Shown here in pieces: positions 14,644 to 19,110 of a DNA stretch of 19,110 nt; within the stretch, counting starts at the first letter, position 1; each line of letters opens with the position of its first letter. Under the pieces are notes generated by a model. That model had not been told where the DNA came from and searched no databases. It worked only from the letters and a program-made list of their open reading frames with translations. The stretch lies in assembly GCA_023424965.1 (NCBI GenBank), contig JAFADI010000169.1, positions 1 to 19,110 of the forward strand. The letters run 5' to 3'. Made by a program: the position numbers and the translations under genes. Source of the DNA: Bacillota bacterium (lineage in GTDB: Bacteria; Bacillota; Clostridia; Acetivibrionales; JAFADI01).

Positions 14644-14690
14644 TAACCACGTAAAATTACTCTGATTAGTTTTCAGAATATACGTGGTTA
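14644..14690 (+). promoter_or_regulatory. Nested leader hairpin before the deaminase gene
   Basis: TAACCACGTA (14644-14653) pairs perfectly with TACGTGGTTA (14681-14690). Inside, TCTGA (14661-14665) pairs with TCAGA (14673-14677). A T-rich run follows the outer stem, and the ribosome binding site (14704-14709) lies about 14 bases further on. It could be an attenuator, a small riboswitch or an operator pair. It does not match the purine riboswitch layout. Confidence 0.5.
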
Positions 14691-14716
14691 TTTTATTTTC
14701 TAAAGGAGGAATAAAA

Positions 14717-16090
14717 ATGAAGAAGATTCTCAAGAATATCCGCTACGTGGTTACATTCAACGACAGGGATGAGACATTTGAAAATTGCGACATAGTAATC
14801 AATGGAAATCAAATTGAAAAAATCGGCAGGGACCTTCAAACCGATGCCAACGGTGAAGTTATTGACTGTACAGGGTTAACTGCATTACCTGGCTTCGTAA
14901 ACACCCATCACCACCTCTACCAAACTCTTTTCAGAGGAATCCAGGAGGTTCAGGAACAACCGTTATTCCCCTGGCTTATCGGGCTATATGAATTCTGGAA
15001 AGACATAACTCCGGAGGCTGTATACTACGGAGCTGCAGTAGGATTTGCAGAGCTGCTCAGAACGGGATGTACGCTGACCTCGGACCATCACTATGTCTTC
15101 CCCAACAGCCAGCCAGGCACCTTAATCGATGATCAAATAAAAGCGGCGAATGAAATAGGAATCCGATTCCATGCTACCAGGGGTTCAATGTCTCTCGGAA
15201 AAGATCAGGGCGGACTGCCACCCATGGCAGTGGTTCAAACCGAAGAACAAATTTTGCGCGACAGTGAAAGATTGATCGACAAATACCATGATGCTAATGA
15301 TTTCGCAATGACCAGAATCGCTCTTGCACCTTGCTCCCCATTCTCAGTTACAAAAGAGCTTATGCTCCAGACAAAGGATTTGGCTCGAAAACGTGGGGTA
15401 ATGATGCACACCCATCTTGCAGAAACAATAGATGAAGAAAACTTCTGCATCAGCAAATATGGAAGAAGACCTTTTGAGCTTATGGAAGAGCTTGAGTGGG
15501 TGGGCAATGATGTTTGGTATGCACACGGCATCCACTTCAGCGATGAGGAATTAAAAAGACTTAACGGCTCAGGGATAGCCCACTGTCCTTCATCCAATAT
15601 GAAGCTCAACAGCGGCATTTGCAGAACTTCAGAAATAGTAAAAATGGGTGGAAAACTAAGTATCGCAGTTGACGGGAGTGCAAGCAATGACGGATCGAAT
15701 ATGTGGGAGGAAGTAAGAAGGGCGTATCTTCTGAACCATCTCAAATACGGAACGGAGGGATTAAATGCTTATGAAATCCTGAGAGTTGCAACGAGAGGTG
15801 GAGCCGATGTTTTAGGAAGGACAGATACCGGCAGGCTTGATTCAGGAAAGGCTGCAGATATCATCATATTCGACTTGAAGGGTGTCGAATATGCGGGCTG
15901 CCATGATCCGCTCGTTTCACTTGTATGCCTGGGAAACAGCTCATTGACAAAGATGACAATTGTAAATGGAAAAGTAGTTGTCCAGGATGGGGAGATCGTC
16001 ACGATGAATTCTGATGAGGTAGCTTTGAAAGCACATAAAATTGCAAGCGACATAGTAAAGAGCCATAGAAACTCTGTCACAAAATCCTAA
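14717..16090 (+). CDS. Probable 8-oxoguanine deaminase (amidohydrolase superfamily)
   Basis: The 457-residue product is a cytosolic metal-dependent amidohydrolase of the subtype that deaminates 8-oxoguanine to urate. The ligands are visible: H64 and H66 in PGFVNTHHHLYQT, H233 and E236 in HTHLAET, H270 in YAHGIH, and D319 in VDGSASND. The segments DHHYVFP, RGSMSLG...GGLPP, APCSPFSVT and AHCPSSNMKLNSGI match the 8-oxoguanine deaminase group rather than guanine deaminase or SsnA. Close relatives act on other triazine or purine substrates, so the substrate is probable, not certain. AAAGGAGGA lies before the ATG at 14717; a frame upstream from 14684 overlaps the leader hairpin. No other purine gene adjoins it. 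A terminator follows. Confidence 0.85.
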   Translation: MKKILKNIRYVVTFNDRDETFENCDIVINGNQIEKIGRDLQTDANGEVIDCTGLTALPGFVNTHHHLYQTLFRGIQEVQEQPLFPWLIGLYEFWKDITPEAVYYGAAVGFAELLRTGCTLTSDHHYVFPNSQPGTLIDDQIKAANEIGIRFHATRGSMSLGKDQGGLPPMAVVQTEEQILRDSERLIDKYHDANDFAMTRIALAPCSPFSVTKELMLQTKDLARKRGVMMHTHLAETIDEENFCISKYGRRPFELMEELEWVGNDVWYAHGIHFSDEELKRLNGSGIAHCPSSNMKLNSGICRTSEIVKMGGKLSIAVDGSASNDGSNMWEEVRRAYLLNHLKYGTEGLNAYEILRVATRGGADVLGRTDTGRLDSGKAADIIIFDLKGVEYAGCHDPLVSLVCLGNSSLTKMTIVNGKVVVQDGEIVTMNSDEVALKAHKIASDIVKSHRNSVTKS

Positions 16091-16108
16091 AAGCGATTCT
16101 TCACCCCG

Positions 16109-16141
16109 GCCAAAAGCCGTTCAAGGGAACGGCTTTTTGGC
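16109..16141. terminator. Terminator between the deaminase gene and pilM
   Basis: GCCAAAAGCCGTTC (16109-16122) pairs with GAACGGCTTTTTGGC (16127-16141), with one extra T in the second arm. T runs are present on both strands around it. It can serve the deaminase gene on the plus strand and pilM on the minus strand. Confidence 0.85.
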
Positions 16142-16175
16142 TGTTTACCCGTCCAGCTATCTTTTGCTTGAAAGC

Positions 16176-17288
16176 TCAAAGAGAGATTCCGATGGAGTTG
16201 ACCAGATAATTGAACTGATCCCTCGGCAAGCCCTTCCGCATGGAGATGTTGTTAAAATCAAGCAGATTTACCGGGTACACATTTATTTGCAGCGCTTCCT
16301 CAAGATGTTCCCGGAGCCCCGGCAGCTGAGAGCCTCCACCGATAATATAAACTTTTTTAATGGGTTTGTCGCCGAACTTGCTCTGGTATGTGTCCATCTG
16401 CTTCTTTATATGCCCGGTAAGAGTGGCCATGTATTCGTTTATTATAATATTGACCCTTTCATGCTTTTCCGAGGAGGTCTCTCCCGCGGGGATAAGGCCG
16501 AAGAGCCCCTTCAGGCGTTCGGCTTCCGTAGCCGGAATGTCCAGTTCCTTTGAAATAAGCTTGTCCATGTTGCTGCTTCCAAGCAGAATCACATTGTTGA
16601 ATTCAAGGATTTTATTTTTTATGATATTGACGATGGTGGTCTCGGAGCCAAAATCAATGACGGCAAATACGTCGCCGCTGTGCTTGTAATATACGTCGGA
16701 AGATCCAAAGGATAAGGTATCATTCCAGGGAAAGGTCCTTTCAAAAAATTTGGCAACGCTGTTTCCCGGGATGTCGATGGCCTGGGGTTTCAGCTTGAGG
16801 CTGTTAAGGACTTTTACATAGCTGTTGAGGACAATGCGCGGAACTGCCGTTATAAATACCTTATAGGACTCCCTGCCGCCATTGTTCATTGTCTGCAGAA
16901 GCTTATAATTGATCCGGTAATCCTGCTTTGCAGTGATTCCCATATCATAGGGCACCACCTTTTCCAGGATGATGCTGTCCAGGGGCAGATTATGCCGCTG
17001 CTCTGCGATGACGATGCTGGTGATTATATTTGTACCGGACATGATGATCTTTGAGAGCTTTGCCTTCATTTTATGCTTTTTGATGATGGCGTTGATTTCT
17101 TGAACCACGGCAGGAACATCAACAATCTGGCCATTGCGTATGGACTCGGCCGGCGTTTGTGCAATGCCGTAGTTGGTGATGGCTACGGACAAATCCTTTT
17201 TTAGCTTTACTTCCACGACTTTTATATTTCGATAGCCGATGTCTATGCATATAAAACTTTTCTTTTTCCCGAAAAGACCAAAGAACAA
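16176..17288 (-). CDS. pilM: Type IV pilus assembly protein PilM (actin-like ATPase)
   Basis: The 370-residue product belongs to the PilM/FtsA-like actin-fold family. FFGLFGKKKSFICIDIGYRNIKVVEVK contains the first phosphate loop, AVIDFGSETTIVNI the second, and VYIIGGGSQLPGL the adenosine-binding motif. In type IV pilus systems PilM is a cytoplasmic ring component that binds the N-terminal tail of PilN. The start is a TTG at 17288, placed 8 bases from GGGGGG; no ATG fits. It is monocistronic, with no pilN, pilO or pilQ following, because the convergent deaminase gene lies downstream. Whether it acts with pili encoded elsewhere or serves another role is open. Confidence 0.9.
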   Translation of the reverse strand: MFFGLFGKKKSFICIDIGYRNIKVVEVKLKKDLSVAITNYGIAQTPAESIRNGQIVDVPAVVQEINAIIKKHKMKAKLSKIIMSGTNIITSIVIAEQRHNLPLDSIILEKVVPYDMGITAKQDYRINYKLLQTMNNGGRESYKVFITAVPRIVLNSYVKVLNSLKLKPQAIDIPGNSVAKFFERTFPWNDTLSFGSSDVYYKHSGDVFAVIDFGSETTIVNIIKNKILEFNNVILLGSSNMDKLISKELDIPATEAERLKGLFGLIPAGETSSEKHERVNIIINEYMATLTGHIKKQMDTYQSKFGDKPIKKVYIIGGGSQLPGLREHLEEALQINVYPVNLLDFNNISMRKGLPRDQFNYLVNSIGISL

Positions 17289-17452
17289 AGCGATTTCCCC
17301 CCAAATAAAAAATTAAAACAGAGAAAAACATTACTTCTACCGCGGACGCTGTTATTGCTGCCCGTTGTTTTACCGGCAGATATCTTGGAAGCCTTTAGTA
17401 ATTTTCTTTTCTTTTGTATATCAGGAAAGGGCAGAGTTTAAATTACACTTTA

Positions 17453-17480
17453 ATCTTAACAAAAATAGAAAAAATGTCAA
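17453..17480 (-). promoter_or_regulatory. Sigma-A-type promoter of pilM
   Basis: On the minus strand, TTGACA (17480-17475) and TAAGAT (17458-17453) are separated by 16 bases. Initiation near 17446 gives a leader of about 158 bases to the TTG start. Confidence 0.55.
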
Positions 17481-17516
17481 TAAATAGATAGGCTTTGCTT
17501 CATATCAAGGGGAAAG

Positions 17517-17530
17517 GTGATATAAATCAC
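17517..17530 (+). promoter_or_regulatory. CRP/FNR-family binding site at -41.5
   Basis: The palindrome GTGATATAAATCAC has the GTGA-N6-TCAC core recognised by CRP/FNR-family regulators, including HcpR-type nitrosative stress regulators. Its centre (17523.5) is at -41.5 relative to the start (17565) predicted from TATAAT at 17553-17558, which is the class II activator position. A good -35 box is absent, as expected for an activator-dependent promoter. Confidence 0.65.
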
Positions 17531-17610
17531 GGAAAAGAATTTTTTAAAGGAATATAATGAAACTGTCAAATAACAGTGATGCTTTGGAAGCAGACAGGGA
17601 GTTGATATAA

Positions 17611-18405
17611 ATGGAGAAATATTTGAACAAAGGAATTAAAGAGGTTATTTCGGAGTTCCCCCAGGTGGGGAAGCTTCTTGAAGACAGGGGGATCGGCTGC
17701 GTAACCTGCAGTGTGGGTACCTGCCTTTTAAAGGACATCATTGATGTACACAACCTGTCAAAAGCCCAGGAAACCGAAATCATGGCAAGGATTGAAAAGA
17801 GCATATATCCTGAGAAAGATGTGAGAATCCCCCAGGAATCAAGCTTTACAGAGACCGCGGCAAAACCTTTGAAATATTCGCCTCCCATAAGGGAACTGGT
17901 AAACGAGCACGTGATTATCAAAAGCTTTTTAGCCCTTGTGCCCGACCTGTGCAAAAGGCTGGAAGAAGAGCGGCACTTGGATAAGGAGTTGATTCTGGGA
18001 ATTGTGGACTTCATCAGGAATTATGCGGATAAATTCCACCATGCAAAAGAGGAGGATATCCTCTTCAAATACACGGACGAAGGCCAGGATATAATCAAAG
18101 TCATGTATGAAGACCACCAAACGGGCCGCAACTGTGTAAAAGCCATACTTGAGGGCTTGAACACCCAGGATGTGGGTCAAATAACCAGGAACCTGAACGC
18201 CTATAAAGAACTTTTGACGCAGCATATAAAAAAGGAAGATGAGATACTCTACCCATGGTTCGACAGGGCGCTGTCCACGAGGCAGGTAGGCGAACTGCTG
18301 ACAAGGTTCAGCCAGGTGAATGATACCTATACGGCAGACTTTTATGAAAAATATGAAAACTTTATTGAAAATATAAAAAGAAGGCTTAAACTGGCTGCAT
18401 TTTAA
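17611..18405 (+). CDS. Hemerythrin-domain protein with N-terminal cysteine domain (RIC/ScdA-like)
   Basis: This 264-residue cytoplasmic protein combines an N-terminal Cys-rich domain (C30, C33 and C38 in GIGCVTCSVGTCLLKDII, DUF542/DUF1858-like) with a C-terminal four-helix hemerythrin domain (about 90-240). Candidate di-iron ligands are H100 (NEHVIIK), H143/H144 with E147/E148 (FHHAKEED), H169 (EDHQTGR), and H205 with E209 (HIKKEDEILYPW). The layout is that of the RIC/ScdA/YtfE proteins that help repair iron-sulfur clusters after nitric-oxide or oxidative damage. GGGAG lies 9 bases before the ATG at 17611. It forms an operon with the Cys-rich gene 44 bases downstream. The FNR-type site upstream fits a redox- or NO-controlled operon. 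The exact role is inferred from the family. Confidence 0.88.
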   Translation: MEKYLNKGIKEVISEFPQVGKLLEDRGIGCVTCSVGTCLLKDIIDVHNLSKAQETEIMARIEKSIYPEKDVRIPQESSFTETAAKPLKYSPPIRELVNEHVIIKSFLALVPDLCKRLEEERHLDKELILGIVDFIRNYADKFHHAKEEDILFKYTDEGQDIIKVMYEDHQTGRNCVKAILEGLNTQDVGQITRNLNAYKELLTQHIKKEDEILYPWFDRALSTRQVGELLTRFSQVNDTYTADFYEKYENFIENIKRRLKLAAF

Positions 18406-18449
18406 ATTAGCGTCTTCTTTGCCTAAACTATGAAAATAAGGAGGATAAT

Positions 18450-18920
18450 ATGATGAGTGGATTTTCCGGATGTCCCGGGTCAAAAATGATGCAGTTCAAT
18501 AATGAAGTTAATACGGCGGATGAGGGCGGCAAGAGACCATCCCAGCTGAGGCAGTGGCCTGTGCAGCTGCACCTTGTGTCACCGCAGGCTCCGTACTTTG
18601 AGGGTGCCGATGTTCTATTGTCGGCCGACTGCGTGGCATATACCATGGGAGATTTCCATAAGGAGCAGTTAAAAGGCAAAAGCCTCGCGATTGCATGTCC
18701 CAAATTGGATGATGGACAGGATAATTATGTAGAGAAGCTGGTTTCAATGATTGATGACGCAAAAATAAATACATTGACTGTTATAATTATGCAGGTTCCT
18801 TGCTGCCGGGGGCTTTTGGCCATTGCGCAGCAGGCTTTGAGGCAGGCGAAAAGAAAGGTGCCTGTAAAAGCGATCATCGTCAGCCTGCAAGGCGAAATAC
18901 TGTCAGAGGACTGGATATAA
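18450..18920 (+). CDS. Conserved-cysteine protein related to 4Fe-4S ferredoxin-family proteins (short form)
   Basis: The 156-residue protein has five cysteines in conserved contexts: C8 (SGCPGSKMM), C61 (SADCVAYTMGDFH), C83 (IACPKLDD), and C118-C119 (VPCCRGL). The block SQLRQWPVQLHLVSPQAPYFEGADVLLSADC is diagnostic of a clostridial iron-sulfur protein family. In longer relatives two ferredoxin-type 4Fe-4S motifs precede it; here only this domain is present, in an intact frame. The cysteines may bind a metal cluster. It lies 44 bases after the hemerythrin gene in the same operon, suggesting a shared role in cluster protection or repair. The start is ATG 18450 or 18453; AAGGAGG spaces slightly better to 18453. 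The molecular function is unknown. Confidence 0.82.
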   Translation: MMSGFSGCPGSKMMQFNNEVNTADEGGKRPSQLRQWPVQLHLVSPQAPYFEGADVLLSADCVAYTMGDFHKEQLKGKSLAIACPKLDDGQDNYVEKLVSMIDDAKINTLTVIIMQVPCCRGLLAIAQQALRQAKRKVPVKAIIVSLQGEILSEDWI

Positions 18921-18951
18921 TTTATAGAGGAGAAATTTTCGACTGAAGAAG

Positions 18952-18990
18952 AGGGCGGCGAAAAAGTTTGAATAAACCGCTCCCTTTCTT
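18952..18990 (+). terminator. Possible terminator of the hemerythrin operon
   Basis: AGGGCGG (18952-18958) can pair with CCGCTCCCT (18977-18985) with a two-base bulge, followed by TTTCTTT. The stem is imperfect, so this is a weak call. Confidence 0.35.
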
Positions 18991-19001
18991 TAAAATACCA
19001 A

Positions 19002-19031
19002 TTGACACAGACTTTTAAATGGTGTTATAAT
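19002..19031 (+). promoter_or_regulatory. Promoter of tRNA-Val
   Basis: TTGACA (19002-19007) and TATAAT (19026-19031) match the sigma-A consensus exactly, with an 18-base spacer. They lie about 29 bases upstream of the tRNA 5' end. More tRNA genes may follow beyond the window. Confidence 0.85.
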
Positions 19032-19059
19032 ACTTTCTGCGTATGAGATTTATTTGCAT

Positions 19060-19110
19060 GGGCGCTTAGCTCAGCTGGGAGAGCACCTGCCTTACAAGCA
19101 GGGGGTCGTA
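19060..19110 (+). tRNA. tRNA-Val (anticodon UAC), 5' part only
   Basis: GGGCGCT (5' acceptor strand), the D arm GCTCAGCTGGGAGAGC, and the anticodon stem-loop CCTGC-CTTACAA-GCAGG with anticodon TAC at 19093-19095 are present. The variable loop begins at the window edge; the T arm and 3' acceptor lie outside. Confidence 0.93.

Larger units (their letters stand above)
17289..17610. other. Divergent control region between pilM and the hemerythrin gene
   Basis: The 322-base stretch holds the pilM promoter (17453-17480, minus), the CRP/FNR-type palindrome (17517-17530) and the -10 of the hemerythrin operon (17553-17558). The pilM leader contains nested inverted repeats, ATTACT (17330-17335) with AGTAAT (17397-17402), and CTGCC (17358-17362) with GGCAG (17375-17379). 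The short palindrome ACTGT-N6-ACAGT (17562-17577) begins near the predicted plus-strand start point. No gene is evident. Confidence 0.6.

Noticed and set aside
14644..14690. Purine riboswitch before the deaminase gene
   Set aside because: Only one inner hairpin is present; the three-way junction and conserved loop sequences of purine riboswitches are missing.
15235..15744. 169-residue minus-strand frame
   Set aside because: It is antisense to the deaminase catalytic core and shows no protein-like features.
1..19110. CRISPR arrays, insertion sequences, prophage or toxin-antitoxin genes
   Set aside because: I looked for regularly spaced repeats, transposase motifs and paired small genes on both strands and found none.

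Overview
This window reads as chromosomal DNA of an endospore-forming Firmicute, most likely an anaerobe of the class Clostridia. The evidence is strong GGAGG-type ribosome binding sites, TTG starts, sigma-A-type promoters (TTGACA/TATAAT), an H-type small acid-soluble spore protein, an orphan PilM, and a hemerythrin-type iron-sulfur stress operon. I cannot name the species from sequence alone. No IS element, prophage, CRISPR array or rRNA is visible. Base composition is mixed: the first ~1.1 kb is very AT-rich, and the rest is moderate in G+C.

Layout: (1) 1-1623: an AT-rich isochorismatase-family hydrolase, a 334-base gene-poor stretch, and a uracil-DNA glycosylase-superfamily gene flanked by two copies of a degenerate repeat. 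(2) 1869-5133: a class V aminotransferase lacking the cysteine-desulfurase loop, a minimal AraC-type regulator, a stand-alone ClpP, and an apparently cytoplasmic NodB-type deacetylase preceded by three palindromes. (3) 5183-7599: an orphan NitT/TauT-like binding lipoprotein, a translationally coupled pair of half-size chromate-transporter proteins, and the spore protein gene sspH. (4) 7600-7974: a non-coding stretch with six consecutive inverted repeats, then a sigma-A promoter. (5) 7975-11695: a UbiA-family prenyltransferase, an Lrp/AsnC regulator paired with a LysE-type exporter, galU, and an anchored protein of unknown function. (6) 11747-14119, minus strand: a large secreted phosphodiester-glycosidase protein that appears to end in a degenerate calcineurin-like phosphatase domain. 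(7) 14487-16090: tRNA-Pro(UGG) and a probable 8-oxoguanine deaminase behind a structured leader. (8) 16176-17288, minus strand: pilM. (9) 17611-18920: a hemerythrin/RIC-like gene and a conserved-cysteine protein, preceded by a CRP/FNR-family palindrome centred at -41.5 from the predicted start. (10) the 5' part of tRNA-Val(UAC), cut by the window edge.

Most of the window is ordinary housekeeping and accessory metabolism in short transcription units closed by clear hairpin terminators. The parts that work together most clearly are the Lrp/LysE pair, the two chromate-transporter halves, and the hemerythrin plus cysteine-rich operon, which looks like a response to nitrosative or oxidative stress. 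The most unusual elements are the hairpin array at 7616-7845, the pseudo-phosphatase fusion, and the FNR-type site with its downstream operon.
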